A stretch of DNA of 64,000 nucleotides, taken from Whalleya microplaca. Lineage: Eukaryota; Ascomycota; Sordariomycetes; Xylariales; Xylariaceae. The notes below the pieces were generated by a model. It was not told the DNA's origin and did no database searches. It saw nothing but the letters and a program-made list of their open reading frames with translations. A program made the translations under genes and the position numbers. Each line of letters opens with the position of its first letter. The stretch's first letter is position 1. The stretch is taken from positions 434,001 to 498,000 of the forward strand of contig MU385736.1 of assembly GCA_022497155.1 (NCBI GenBank), written 5' to 3'. Below, piece after piece: positions 23,501 to 35,675 of this stretch.

Positions 23501-24918
23501 TAGCCATTTTGGTGCCTGTCAAGCTTAATAGCCAATTGTATTGTTTTATTTACTAAGAGTTATGTTTTAGTTTCATTAATAGAAAGATATCTACGCCATT
23601 TACTCCAACATGAGCACCAGTTGAACATCGTATTGCTAATTCCACAGGACGAGCAACAACACCTTTGCAAATAAGAGCGTCCTTAGATTATAATATGCAG
23701 GCCAACTTGCGATGACTATAGTTGTAAACCACTTGGTCCTCCGGAGAACAATTGGTCTACATTTAGCTGTCCACCGACTGCTCAAGTCTTCGATGCCCAA
23801 GTCAGAAGATGAGGCTCTTCAGGAAATAGACTTTTTTGTGATATGGTACGTATATATAGACGCGTATTGGGAATGTTGTTCATAACAAGAACAGTTTTAG
23901 GATCGAGTCTATAAAATCGGCAGTCTCTCAGTTGAGGTAGTTCAAGCGTGTTGTACTCTATATCGGTATGAAATGAGGTCAAGTAAAGCTATATTGACAA
24001 GGTATGAAAGCTTCTGTAGCTTTCATTGATCTAAGTTCTCGACGGTCCTCAACGGGTGAAGTAGGATATGATGACTGAAGACTTGAAGATATATCTGTAA
24101 CAAGCAGGCGGTAGTTGTAATCTTGAGTGGGAGATCCTACATGAGGCATACATATTAACAAGGCACATATTGCTATCGAGAGAAGGCCGTTGCAAACCAT
24201 ATTGGTAAGATAGTGATGCCGAGAGAATGCACTGATCCAACTTGTAATGATCGGAATAAACCGTAGAGTCATTGAACTGTGCGCCTACTCCCATTAGCAT
24301 TCTCTTGTTTGTTCTAGTCCATATTCCTTATGTAAGGCTATAAGGAAGCATCGTGGCATTGAAGGCTACCACGCCGGGTTCAGCATTTGGATTACATGGT
24401 TTCCCACCGACTAATATTCAGTATCACTGTCATCTGCTTGTCTTAATATTTCAGATCATACCGAGATTGGCTGACAGGAGTTGAACCAATGGAAATATGT
24501 CTATAACATACATACTCATCAATTTGATGCAAGGAGAGTCGGTCTACGCATTGCTCTCCCTTAATACTAGTTTTAACTGTGCCTTAGTCGATCATGAGTA
24601 CATCGACCTCCATTTCGGCTCCTGGGTGTATCTACGAAGGGTAGTTTATATGTAGCATTCAGATTCTCGGGGCTGGATTTCTGACCGTTTGCGTACATGT
24701 AGAGGAACGTCCTAGGGAAGCGAACGAGGCTGATACCGAGATGTTGGAATGGCATGTGGGGACACAAGGATCTCGTCATTTAGAGTCATTTTGAAAACAG
24801 ATAAACTTGAAGATTCGCTTGCGCTGTGCCACCGAAGCATTCGATCCAACGATTCTAAATACCTAGAGCCAACATGTAACCCACAAACACCAAACTACCT
24901 ACAGTTCCCAAACACTAA
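20588..24918. other. 4.3-kb gene-free stretch
   Basis: Upstream of epsin and downstream of the peptidase gene. Contains simple repeats ((ACAT)n at about 21586-21611; 8-bp GGCTGCTG units at 21785-21816; GCTGATGG units near 21698) and many short ORFs without motifs. One 85-codon open frame at 22796-23053 is listed separately as a possible remnant. Confidence 0.5.
22796..23053 (+). pseudogene. Open frame of 85 codons without ATG, possible gene remnant
   Basis: Reads LPEDHLIGELLAATTDSR.., FGGLFRSVRECLRAYIRTFF, EEYKEWFRGAQQG and stops at 23051. Composition looks protein-like (amphipathic, few low-complexity residues), but the frame begins after a stop without a start codon and no splice partners were found upstream. 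No family recognised. It could be a last exon of a decayed gene. Confidence 0.25.
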
Positions 24919-26159
24919 CTAGCCAGGAGGCTCAACCTCCATCATATCCAACCACTCAAGCGCAAACGCGGCCACAATCCTCGCCCAGTCCCTTACCGTC
25001 GCACCATCGAGATGCGGCCCATCGTCCTCCATCGTGTGCCAGACCCGGGGGAAGGGGCTGGTGATGACGTGCAGGACGGGGACGCCGCGCGCCATGAACG
25101 GCACGTGGTCGTCCTGGATGAAGGAGTGGTAGCCCGTCGTGCTGAACGCCTTCTCGGCGTCCGGCAGGAACGGGCGGCGCGGCGACGACTCCAGAAGCTC
25201 CAGCGCGCGCATGCGCGCCTCGATCTGGGAAAGGGACTGGTACGCCCAGTGCGTGCTCTCGAAGTACGACGGCACGATGGGCTCGGCGGACCCGAGCAGG
25301 TCCAGCAGCATGAAGAGGCTGATTTGGCTCAGCGGGTTGCGGTACGCGGACATGGCTGGGTGCGTGGTGTTTTCCCAATGCTCTGCTAGGGCTCTGCGTG
25401 GTTGTTAGTCGGTTGCGCTTCTCGTATTGTATTGTATTATCGTAGTATAGTTGACACCAGGAAGCAAAGAACCTACCTTGCTCCGTACAGCGAATCCGTA
25501 TCGGTCCAACTCAAAAACGCCTCCTCGCCATCAAGAAGCAGAATCTGCACGCCCATATCCATCTCCACGGTGCCGCCCTCGCCCAGGGCGCTCATCTCGC
25601 TGTACATCTGCGTGACGTACTTATCAATAGTCCTCGCGACATGCATCAGAATCGCACACGGGACAGCGCTATCTGTAGCGCCGATGAAGCCCTCAGGCGA
25701 GATCTTGCTATCGTAATGCGCGACAAGGGTCAGCATATTAGCCTGCCCCTCCTTGACCCAGGGGGGCTCCCTCTTAAACAGCAGGTTAGCAAACGGCACC
25801 TGTCTGTCCCCCGTGACAGGCGTCGTGGACGTAGAGTTGAACCACTCGGCGCTCCACTCCGGCAGTTCACTAGCGAAGAAGTCTACGAAGTGGCGCTGCG
25901 CCTTGGTCTGGCCGTCGGTGCCCGCGACGCGCGGGATCAGCAGCGGCGCCAGCAGCTTGCCGTTCTCGATGTCGAAGTCCGCGGCTCCCGACGGCACCAG
26001 TTTCAGAAAGTGGTCTGAGAGCGCCGTGTACGCGGCCACGGGCGAGACGAGGAGGAGCTGGTGCAGCGCCAGGAGGACGAGGAGCAGTGGCGCCCGCGCA
26101 AGCGGTTGGCCGGACATCATATGCGTAGGTGAGGAATTGTAGTGGTGGTGGCGCTTCAT
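24919..26159 (-). CDS. M28-family zinc peptidase / glutaminyl-peptide cyclotransferase-like
   Basis: Secretory-pathway protein of 385 aa; the family cyclises N-terminal Gln to pyroglutamate or acts as an aminopeptidase. Exons (minus): 25477-26159 and 24919-25393. A hydrophobic segment at residues 24-43 (APLLLVLLALHQLLLVSP) gives a signal peptide or anchor. Metal and catalytic positions visible: AHYDSK (H148, D150), GATDSA (D163), DGEEAF (E212 catalytic, E213 zinc), IQDDHVPF, and RVWHTMEDD with the third zinc ligand His. The set D-E-H matches human glutaminyl cyclase better than ordinary two-zinc M28 aminopeptidases. GC content rises sharply in exon 2. Exact enzymatic activity is inferred. Confidence 0.9.
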
Positions 26160-26900
26160 GGTAGCTGCCGGGAACGTGGGCTACCTCGGACCAGCGAGGC
26201 CATTTACGCTGCTGGCTGGTGAGAATCACAGAGATGGGAAGGCGGACTTGGGTGTAATTCGCAGAACTAGGTATTTCACGTGTTGCTATTTTCGAGGACG
26301 ACTGAGGACAGAATAGCCAGTTTCTTATATTAGCCGCGTCGAATGGGCGTCTGCAAGGCTGAAACACACGCACGGAACGTGCCAGTGTCTCCAATTGCCG
26401 ACGCCGACAGGAGTAATGACAGGGGGTTTATTGGTGGAACACTAAAGTTAAGCTAATACAGATCGACAAGCGTGTAAGCCGAGCTTTTATACGAGTACCT
26501 ATAAGCAAGTCCAGTAAACGACAAAGAAAATCGGATCGTTGGGATTGGCGTTTACTGTCTGAGGTCAGACAGCGTTGACAGAGACAAGCTGAAAAATTGC
26601 AGAACATATAGCCTCAATGGCATTTTATTAAAAACTCAAATCAACATCCATTAGGTATCTCGGCATCTCTTAAGCACTGAATAGATGCTTCGCCAGACGC
26701 CATTGGCCTCAAGTTCCTCACGACTCAGCATTGCGCTGCCTTGCCATTGTCTTTCATACCTGACACCATTGGCCTCAAGTTCCTCACAACTCAGCATCGC
26801 GCTGCCTTGCCTTTGTCTTTCATACCTTAAACACCCTCCTCCGCAAGTTTACACAATAGATATACAATGCATGTAGCCGGTCCTTGTGGCTACGAAGCAA
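26160..26900. other. Intergenic region with a 66-bp tandem duplication
   Basis: Upstream of the peptidase gene and downstream of the acetyltransferase gene. Apart from the duplication at 26701-26832 nothing is recognised. Confidence 0.5.
26701..26832. repeat. 66-bp tandem duplication
   Basis: CATTGGCCTCAAGTTCCTCA occurs at 26701 and again at 26767; the two 66-bp copies differ at only a few positions. It lies just beyond the stop codon of the MYST gene, probably in its 3' UTR. Confidence 0.88.
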
Positions 26901-29900
26901 TCATTCCTCTTCTGCCTCGGCATCAATGTCCTCTTCTTCGTTCCTAGTGCCACTCATTCCGCCGCCATGGTTTTCACCGTCAGCACCGGCGATAGCTTCG
27001 TTCGCTCCGGTGCCGCCGAGTTGAATGGCCTTGCCCTTGCCCTTGCCGGAGTCTTCGTTGACCTCGAACCGGGCGGCAATCGTCTCCGACTGCTTGCCTT
27101 TGCCTTTCTGTCCCTTAGCCTCCTTGACCTGGACTTGGACCGTGTCTTGGGTCTCGTTATCTTCACCTGTCTTCGATGCCGCTAGCATGGTAAGTCTCGA
27201 CTTTTCTCGCTCGAGCCAGGCGGGCGGAAGACCAGGGCCACTGTCAGCGTTCCCATAATCACTCTTCTTAGTTCCCTTTGGCCATCGGCCGGGTCCTCTG
27301 CCGGTGCCGCCTGGCTTGCGTTTGGCAGAACTTGTCTTTTTCTGTGTTGACTTCCTGGCGGTCGAACCACCAGCGGAGCGGCGAGCCTTCGGCCGCGATG
27401 CTGGTCGTGGAGTTACAGGCGGGATACGCGGTAGGGGTGGTCTCGAAATGGTCGAGCTCATCCGTGATGCGGCCGGCTTTCTGTTCGTGATGGGAGGGAA
27501 GACTTGGAATCTACTCGGGGGTATGTTCTCGTAAGGCTTCCACCAACTGTCCTCATCTTCGGTGGTATTCCCAACAGCTTCGGCTGAGGTCCGTAGGTGC
27601 CCCTGACTTTCTTCAGAGGCCTCTGTGTTTTCCTTTGCGATACCGTTGGTCTTCAGATTCTCCTTGGAGTCCACGACAGCATTATCATTGGGCTCTGTTG
27701 ATTCGAGAACGGCCGGTTCGGCTTCTGCCGGTGGCTTTTGGTTCATGACTCTAGAAACAGCGAAATCTCCAGTCGCAATACCACTCTCGGCAAGAGTTTG
27801 AACGGCCTTCACGTCTTCATCTTCTTCGCGGGGAGCAATCGTGTTAAGAGCCGGCCCCAGCTCGAAGTTTGTGGCGTTGCTGCGGCCCATGACATAGGGT
27901 ACCCAGGTGAGATCCTTGGGATGTAGCTTGACATACCCCTTCGCCTCCCATTTCTCAACCTCTTTGCGACAGTAAGGCAAGTCGACCCGAAACGCGTAAA
28001 TGTGAGTGACGGGATCTCGGACCAGGAAACGTAGCGCTTCAAGGGCCGAAATGACATCATCCGGAGTCATGCCGGTATCGTCGGATATTTCTCTGATACT
28101 CACACCCTTCTTCTGGGATTTGTCCTCAGGCATAATGTCTATCAGATACTTGCAGAGGACCAATCTCCAGTAGTTCCGATACGACACGAGACCCATGTCA
28201 GAAAGCGGCTTTTCAGGCGAGCCGGTTTTCTCTTCCACTCTGGTTAAGAGGTATGAAAAGTCAATGAGAAGGTGGCCATATCCCTTGCGCTGGTGAATAG
28301 GCAAGGTCAGAATACAACTAACATTGTTCTGGCTGCTCGCACGCTTTTCTTTGGAAAAATAACCAACGAAGTGATAGCCCAGGTCGTCGTACTCGCAGAG
28401 CACGTAGAATAGGAATGGCTCGACGTCGTAGTAGAGTGTCTTGGATCCAAGGAACAGCTTGGCCAATAGACAGAGGTTCTGGCAGTAGACTGGATTCTTG
28501 CGACCATCGACCTCGAAAAACGAAATCGAGCCGTGTCGGTAGATCTCGTCTCCGGGAGGGTGTTTGGCGGGGCACTTAAGCTTGTGCCGCCAGGCAACGT
28601 AATCCGAGTTCATATACTTCAAACAGAACTCGCAGATGAACAAAACGCGGTTACGGCTGTATTCTTCAGGGTAGGGCGCTGCATACCACGTGTCAATCTC
28701 CCAGCCTCCAAATTCGATGCACTCGATTTGGCTGGCAGGACCCGAGGCTTTCCGGGATCGCCTCACGGGCACTTCAGCTTCGGCTTGCATGGCGAGCAGC
28801 CGATTTCTCCACTCTTCTTCGGCCTTTTGTTTTGCTTCGTCAAAGCGGCGGCGGTCTTCTTTTGTTGGCAGCGTCTTGCTAGTATCTGCCTGTTCCTCGT
28901 TTAAAATGCCACCATACGGTTTGCTTCTAAGCTCGTCTGTCTCTTTATCGTAGAAAGAATAGAATGGTTGGGAATAGCTTGAGGCGAAGAAGGGGGCCAT
29001 GGGGGCGGGGTCTACTACGGCTGCAGCTCGGGTGGAAGTTGTGTGTCGAGAGGATCGAGAAGTGCCTGTGCGCCCGGAGCGTTTTCTGTGTGACTTTGGA
29101 ATTTGTGAAAGAACGCGCCGAAGTTCGGTAGCATTCACGCGCATTTTTACCTCCAGGCAGGAACGCGACTGCTTTACAATAGTACACAGTGCGGCCTGAT
29201 TTGTAGCTTTGAGTCTCGAGGAACGTACCAACCGCGGCCGTGTTAATGTTTCTGCCCCGTTCGCTTTCTCCCGGTCTTCATCCTGCGCAGCCAATTCGTC
29301 CGACGTATTCCTTCTCCGCTTTCGCAAAGACATCATTTCCTCGTCGGCGTCAGCTTCCACCTCAGGCTCAGTCGAAGACGTCTTTCTTTTTCTAAGCACC
29401 CGTGAGCCATCCATAGGGTCCTCATCAAGTACAAGCTGATTAAAGACGGAATGCGAATCCGGCTTGTTCATACCGCGCTGAGAAGGAAGAAGATCGCGCG
29501 CAAGTTTAGGGGCTGACGATCGCCTAGCAGATGTGGGTGACAACCCATCATCTTCAACATCAACATCACCATTCAACTCCAAGGTATGAGCACCTTCAGC
29601 ATTCTCGTGATCAAGGTCTGGTTCCGAGCCAGAGGCCTCATCATCGTTAATGCATTCCAGGCATTTCCAATTCGATGGACCTAATCGCTGTTTAGTGACC
29701 TGACTGCAGAGTGACCATCAACCAATCATAGAACTCACCATTATGATCATCAAGAGCATCATGCTCGCGGGCGCATTGTTGGTGAGCTGAGTATCACAAG
29801 TCAGATTATATCTTCATCCCACGAAAATCAAGGACATACCGTGTACGCTGCATCTCTTGCAAGTAAGGTAGGCCTCGAAATCCTCTCCCGGGTCGTGTTC

Positions 29901-30629
29901 CTCATCCTTCTCACAGAATGTGCAGTTATTCCGGTCAGACACTTCGGAGGAGTCGTCGTCTTCCTCGTCATTCACCAAGGCCTCCTCCCATTCTGCGACA
30001 GACTCGCCGTCGCTTTCGCCTGAGGCTAGACCTGAGGCTAAACTAATATTATCCTCGCTGTCACTCTCGTCTGTTTCTCCGGGTTTAATCTTGACCGCAC
30101 CAACACCTTCATTCTCATCTTCATCGTCATCCTCCGCTGCATCTTGTTCAGCATCCTCTTCATCGCCAGATATAGTGTCTTGGTCGATTTGAGGTCGAGT
30201 CACAACCTCCTCATCCTCTTCGCCCTCAGCATCCATCTCAAAGACATCGTCATCGTCATGGACATCTCCGTCTTCGCTGCTTGGCTGCTCATCGTCCTGA
30301 TCGGCTTCGTCTTCTTCGTCTGGTATATCCTCCAAGTCATCATCCTTTTCCCCCTGTGGCCCATCATCGTCTACGAGGTCTCTATCCTCTTGATTGGTGA
30401 TTGCGCCCTCCTCTGCATCTTGGCCTACGCCGTCGTCGTCTACCTGTGGATCAAGTTGAGGAATAGATGGAACATGTGGCTCGGATGGTGAGGCGTGGCC
30501 AGCTGATGTAGTAACATCATTATCGACCATCATTGTGTCGTTTGCTATGTCTACCTCGAACTCGGCATCCTCCTCGGAAAGGACCACGCTTTGTTGCAGT
30601 TCCTCTTGCATAAGCTGCGCGTTCGCCAT
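26901..30629 (-). CDS. SAS3: MYST histone acetyltransferase with PHD finger (Sas3/Mst2 type)
   Basis: Nuclear H3 acetyltransferase, catalytic subunit of a NuA3-like complex; 1205 aa. Exons (minus): 29840-30629, 29739-29786 (48 nt), 26901-29680. Residues about 60-230 are a very acidic Asp/Glu linker. A PHD finger spans the three exons: CTFCEKDEEHDPGEDF.., TCKRCSVHGAHQQCAREH.., NWKCLEC. The MYST domain starts near residue 600 (GGWEIDTWYAAPYPEEY), with the C2HC zinc finger (CEFCLKYMNSDYVAWRHKLKC), catalytic-region Cys in VSCILTLP, acetyl-CoA loop QRKGYGHLL and catalytic Glu in SPEKPLSDMG. A disordered Lys/Pro/acidic tail of about 330 residues ends in EEE. PHD plus MYST points to Sas3/Mst2 and not to Esa1, which has a chromodomain. 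Confidence 0.94.
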
Positions 30630-31571
30630 TGGCTTATGTTCAAGTATGGGGGGTAAGGTTCGGGGTGTAGTCGGTTTTCAGGAACAAGGCTAAGCCCGAT
30701 TTGCGCAGACTTGTAGTAAGGGGAATTGCCCAGTACCTCCAACTCGCGCCGCTTCACGTCATGAAGAGTTTCGTCGCATGCCTATCGAGAGAAAGTCTGG
30801 GGGAGAGAGAGAGAGGGAGATTTACGATCTAGGCGGCAGGCAAAATGAGGAGGCGTCTTATGGTAGTGGGTGTGGGTTTTATTAGCGGCGCGCACGGCAT
30901 TGAGTCTCTGTTGGCTGGAAGTTTATTAGGGAAGGCTGAACGCGCCAGCTATTCGCAATGAGAGAAACCAAATGATCTATTCGCGCAAGATTGTGATTTG
31001 AGGTGTGACCCGACGCGTATTCCTGGGCAGTAGAGACATGAAATGGAAGTGAAGCAGGCATGGAAGCACGCTGAGGTGACTGTCCTGTGGTCGCGATGGG
31101 ACCTGAACGGCGAGGGATGGAAGGTTTCCTCACGTTGGTGCAGTTGCCGCACGTTCTCCACATATTAGTCAGCCAACGAGCAACCGGTAAAAGCTTGGTG
31201 GTACCTACCTCCGGGCAATCGGTACTTGGCACTTATTAGGTACGCGCATCTGTAAGCACATGGGTACTTCGTACCGGATCATTGGTCAAGCCACAATCAA
31301 GCTTACATACGCAGTACATAATATGTATGTCTTGACCTTCCTGTGGCTGAGCTTGAGGCACAAATGGCTTGTGGTGGTGCATCGATTGCTTGACCATCAA
31401 TGAACGAATGACCTGATCGCGATTATATATCAATTGACAGACAGACCCGAGCAGCAATTGCAACCACAGTGTGACAGGCGATATACCGTGGTAAGGCTCT
31501 CGAGCTTAGCCGACTACCTTTGATTTCCTCTACTAAATCTGGAATGCAGCATCGGTTCACAGCTCGTCGTA
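30630..31571. other. Divergent promoter region between SAS3 and NDUFA1 genes
   Basis: Bidirectional upstream region of 0.94 kb with a GA-rich run near 30795-30815. No gene recognised. Confidence 0.5.
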
Positions 31572-32083
31572 ATGGCCGTTCCCTTCGAAGCCCTGATTCC
31601 GTATGGAATCATCCTCGCCGTAAGACCACCGACCCGACGAACCCGCATCAATCACGCACACAGACACATGTTAGATACTAAGACGTAGCAGATGTTCGGT
31701 GCAACCGGTGCCGGGCTTTCCAAGTTCAGAAACTGGCAGAACGGGGGCAAGAGATCGCGACGGTCTATAGATCAATGGGATAGAGTAAGGCAGGCCCCAC
31801 GGAACGATTTGCATGAGTGAAGCTAACCTATCGTTCAGCAAAGTAAGATAATGTCATACGAAGACACTCGATTCCGGCCGAACGTCACTGACTGGATGTT
31901 ATCTAGTGATGGACCGAGACCGCCGACTTACAGGATACTTGCGAGGACAAGTCGATGCGCCGATAGCGCCAGCCGGCTTCGAGTTGAACAATCCTTGGAG
32001 GGTATGTTTCTTGACGACATTATCAACCATGAGAGACTTCAAAATATTGACGTTATGTTTAGCTAGAGAAGCGCATGTCATAG
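31572..32083 (+). CDS. NDUFA1: NADH:ubiquinone oxidoreductase subunit NDUFA1 (MWFE)
   Basis: Single-span subunit of the membrane arm of mitochondrial complex I, 86 aa. Five exons: 31572-31619, 31692-31784, 31839-31842, 31907-32001, 32063-32083. The product reads MAVPFEALIPYGIILAMFGA.., then NWQNGGKRSRRSIDQWDR, QMMDRDRRLTGYLRGQ, FELNNPWR and LEKRMS. The N-terminal hydrophobic segment is the membrane helix. Exon 3 is only 4 nt (CAAA), flanked by TTCAG and GTAAGA; skipping it breaks the frame, and including it restores QWDRQMMDRDRRLTG, the family sequence as I know it. Exon 5 encodes just six residues. Total coding length 261 nt. Convergent with NCS6, 191 bp apart. Confidence 0.9.
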
Positions 32084-32274
32084 ATGGGAACACGAACGGA
32101 GTGGAGGACGTATTGGCAATAGGCCAACCATACCTATGTACAAAGCCGAGGACGAATACAACATTTGCTACACAATCCTTTGTCATATCTTGTTGGAATT
32201 TTCCCAAGGGGTATCATCATTATCCTGTTCTATATGCAGTCCCAAATGTGCCGAAACGCCAGCTTAATCTTAGT

Positions 32275-33492
32275 CTATATCGTGATCTCCGGTCGATTCT
32301 TGTTCAACCCATCGAGAAGCATGCAAGCCTGACATAGCTTCTGGCTCGACATATAACCACACCTCTCGCATGTACCCAGCTTCTGCTTGGGAATGATGGG
32401 GAGGTTGGTGCCTGTTGTCTTGCCTTGGCCGTTGGATTGGTTTATTCTGTCATGGCGCTGACCTCCGCTCTTGCTAACTGTGATCTCTGTTTCGAGTCCT
32501 GCAGCTTCAGCGGCTTCGTTTTGTCTAAGCTGCTTCTCCATTGCTGCCATTTCACCACCAGCTGTCCTGCCATTCGCAGAACCGCAACCGCCGATGCCGT
32601 CCTCCTGAACCGTCGCCCCATTAGATGCTGTTTTTCCTTTGCAACCACCAGAGTCTTGCGCGGCTCCAGGAACTAGTCTAGCCATGTCTTCGCCGCTCCG
32701 AACGATATCCAAGATAGCACTAGGGCGGACCCTCTCCAAGTTCTTGATCAAACCTCTAGCGCTTCCTCGAAAAGCCTCGGGGCTGTAGATGCATTCGGTG
32801 CTGAAGTAGTCTAGTTTCTTGTGATGCGCGTAGAGCACAATCTCCTTCTCATACGAGTATTTCAAGGGTTTGCTTCGCTTGACTTCGCTGGCATCGCTGC
32901 CCGTGACGATACTCGTGCTCCTCGATAAGCGCGGGAGATCCCCACGAAGCAAGTTCATGAGGACCGTTTCGGCGACGTCATCGGCGTTGTGGCCAGTAAC
33001 GACGTGCTTGATTCCCAGCATCTTGGCGCCCCGGTCCAAAGCCTGCCGCCTGAATACGCCGCAGTACGTGCAGTTGCCCTTCTTCCCGATAGTCTCCACG
33101 ACCTGGTCCATCGTCCAGCCGTACAGTTCATCGTAGCCCACTATTTTCAGTGGCATGTCGTACTGCGTGGCGTTGCGTTTGACCGTCTCCAAGGAGTCGT
33201 CCCGATAGCCTTTGATTCCTTCATCTATACTGAGGAGTATTAAATCAACTCCATAGTTGTGTCTCTCGTTCAGAGTCTTGAGCACGGAAGCCAGGACTGT
33301 CGAATCTTTGCCACCTGATGCGCCGATGGCCACTCTCTCCCCAGGAAAGAAAAGCTGAGACGATACTATTGTGTGATGCACTTCATCTTCGAATATACTG
33401 ATAAAGCAACCCTTGCAGAGCTTCTGGTGGTTCTTTGGTCGTTTGATCAAGGCTCGCTCTGTCTTGCAGACGGCGCAGAGAGCTGGTGGCAT
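32275..33492 (-). CDS. NCS6: Cytoplasmic tRNA 2-thiolation protein Ncs6/Ctu1
   Basis: ATP-dependent enzyme that, with Ncs2, adds the 2-thio group to wobble uridine of Lys, Glu and Gln tRNAs; 405 aa, no intron. N-terminal zinc site CAVC..CKGC (Cys 6, 9, 26, 29), PP-loop ATP motif ASGGKDSTV (residues 58-66), [17 protein letters not shown] and [19 protein letters not shown] are hallmark TtcA/Ctu1 motifs, and a C-terminal zinc ribbon [16 protein letters not shown] closes the protein. A Gly/Ala/Lys-rich insert of about 90 residues between the catalytic core and the C-terminal ribbon is longer than in yeast. Start ATG at 33492 gives the expected N-terminus. Confidence 0.96.
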   Translation of the reverse strand: MPPALCAVCKTERALIKRPKNHQKLCKGCFISIFEDEVHHTIVSSQLFFPGERVAIGASGGKDSTVLASVLKTLNERHNYGVDLILLSIDEGIKGYRDDSLETVKRNATQYDMPLKIVGYDELYGWTMDQVVETIGKKGNCTYCGVFRRQALDRGAKMLGIKHVVTGHNADDVAETVLMNLLRGDLPRLSRSTSIVTGSDASEVKRSKPLKYSYEKEIVLYAHHKKLDYFSTECIYSPEAFRGSARGLIKNLERVRPSAILDIVRSGEDMARLVPGAAQDSGGCKGKTASNGATVQEDGIGGCGSANGRTAGGEMAAMEKQLRQNEAAEAAGLETEITVSKSGGQRHDRINQSNGQGKTTGTNLPIIPKQKLGTCERCGYMSSQKLCQACMLLDGLNKNRPEITI

Positions 33493-33947
33493 CCTGGATG
33501 CGAAGTTAGACTCCGGTCCGTTTCTGCGATTTCAACTAGGAAAATTGTTCATGTAGAAACCATAGGAAGACGGTAAGATGTATTTTATGGTAGAGACATA
33601 TAGAGACATATAGAGACATGCATTTATGAGGGTGATGAATAGCGTTGAGTCAACGCCTTGCGCATCATTCAATAAGAAATCTTCTATAAGTTAAACATTA
33701 GTGGGGTGAAGAAGATCGATAGATACATAGGTACATCCCTTGGAGGGGCAATCCACACTAATCCGGATTGGGCCTAGACACAGATATCCCCGAGATTTTG
33801 CCTGCCCACCACCGAAGCCCTACGCACACTTTTCATCAATTCTGCTCAGGGAACTTTTTCCAAGATTTCTTTTCCTCTTCACACCCATCGCTTTGGTCGC
33901 TCTCTTCAACCTTCACGACCTCACGACCACACGACAAAACAATCACC
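33493..33947. other. Divergent promoter region between NCS6 and RPL8
   Basis: About 450 bp. Triple TAGAGACATA repeat near 33590-33620. The RPL8 side has a pyrimidine-rich tract before the start codon, typical of highly expressed fungal genes. Confidence 0.5.
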
Positions 33948-35086
33948 ATGGTAAGCTCCTAAATACCCGAAATAATTGACGTGCTTCGGCACTCAATCAA
34001 TTATCTCAATGGCACTCGCTCGTCGGGTTGTCCATTTTCCGCCTGTCGTCGCAAGACGCAGGTGAAGAACTGGCTTGAGACAGCTCGCAGTGTGCGTTAC
34101 TGCCACTAGCGACTGTCTCTCTAGAGTTCAAGGAAGACTGCAGTCAATGTATAGCATTTGCTGATGTCTTCTTTTCTCAATGATAGCCTCCTAAGTCTGG
34201 TAAGAAGGCCGCTCCGGCCCCCTTCGGTGTATCCAAGGCGGGATCGAAGAAGGCACCCAAGGTGAGTACAATCATTCCTCAGTCCTATCTGATCGATCGC
34301 CAAGTCGTGCTGACATGACCATCAGAACCCTCTCCTCGAGAAGCGGCCGCGCAACTATGGTATCGGCCAGGACATCCAGCCCAAGCGCAACCTTTCACGC
34401 ATGGTGAAGTGGCCCGAGTATGTCCGTCTTCAGCGCCAAAAGAAGATCATCAACATGCGCCTGAAGGTCCCCCCGGCGATCTCCCAGTTCCAGCACGTCC
34501 TCGACCGCAACACCGCCGCCCAGGCCTTCAAGCTCCTCAACAAGTACCGTCCTGAGTCCAAGGCCGAGAAGAAGGAGCGATTGGTCAAGGAGGCTACCGC
34601 CATCAAGGAGGGCAAGAAGAAGGAGGATGTCAGCAAGAAGCCTTACGCTGTCAAGTACGGTCTGAACCACGTCGTTGGTCTGATCGAGAACAAGAAGGCT
34701 GCCCTCGTCCTCATCCCCAACGATGTTGACCCCATTGAGCTGGTCATCTTCCTGCCCGCCCTCTGCCGAAAGATGGGTGTGCCCTACGCTATCATCAAGG
34801 GCAAGGCTCGTCTCGGAACTGTCGTGCACAAGAAGGTATGTGTTAGCTCGATACAATTATATGCAACATCACTAACGAATGCTAGACTGCTGCTGTTCTT
34901 GCCGTCACCGAAGTCCGATCTGAGGACAAGAACGAGCTCTCCAAGCTCGTCAGCGCCGTCAAGGAGGGCTACTTGGCCAACTCCGAGAACGCTCGACGAC
35001 AATGGGGTGGTGGTATCATGGGTGCCAAGGCCAACAAGCGTATTGAGAAGAAGCAGAAGGCCCTGGACTCGGCTATCAAGGTTTAA
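33948..35086 (+). CDS. RPL8: 60S ribosomal protein eL8 (L8/L7a)
   Basis: Large-subunit ribosomal protein of the L7Ae/L30e RNA-binding family, 262 aa. Exons: 33948-33950, 34187-34261, 34326-34835, 34886-35086. Exon 1 is only the ATG start codon; the 236-nt first intron begins directly after it. The product reads [18 protein letters not shown].., [36 protein letters not shown] and [20 protein letters not shown] (the L7Ae core), ending in [11 protein letters not shown]. Codon use is strongly biased to C-ending codons (CTC, GTC, AAG), as expected for a highly expressed gene. Confidence 0.97.
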
Positions 35087-35675
35087 TCGTCACGTTCGGT
35101 CATGGATCAGGAGTTTTCTAGCTAGGTTTGCACAGTTCCGGCGTTGGAGGTGGCAAAATGGGAATACCAACCATATGGATTTGCATACAGCCTACTCCAT
35201 TCCAAATTTCTATTGATGACCAATGTGAATGATTCATCCCGCCATTTGTTAACTATGTGCCAAGCTCGTCCTTCTGTAGTGATGCAGGCTTGCTGCTAGT
35301 AAGAGAAGTGGAGGGTAGGCACCTGTGCTAATCTACAATGTTTGTTGCAATGTCCAGGTGTAAGGCCTTTCGCCTCTGTAGACATCACGATGATTCAGAA
35401 TAGGTAGGCTGACAAGTAGTAGTTTCTGTGGATATCCCATACATGTTCAAAAAAAACAGCACAATAATTACGGTGGAAATAGGGAATGGCAAGAGAGGCC
35501 GCGCAGCAACAGCGTTGAGGGATAGACAAGACAACTACATTAACATAAAACGTTTCTAACTTCCAACAACTTCTAGTTTTCTTCCGTGCGCGGTCCAATA
35601 TAAAACCTATTACTCTAGTTAGCCAACCCTATGCGGTTCCAGCTCTAGTCATTATCATAGGTATCATATCATCAC
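35087..35675. other. 3' flanks of RPL8 and permease gene
   Basis: Convergent intergenic stretch of 0.59 kb; nothing recognised. Confidence 0.5.

Noticed and set aside
29920..30491. Ser-rich and Leu/Val-rich plus-strand ORFs opposite the acidic linker of the MYST gene
   Set aside because: Complement of Asp/Glu codons; hydrophobic appearance is an artefact of GAT/GAC repeats read in reverse.
34395..34856. Minus-strand ORF opposite ribosomal protein eL8
   Set aside because: Antisense of a highly biased gene; the plus strand encodes a complete conserved protein.
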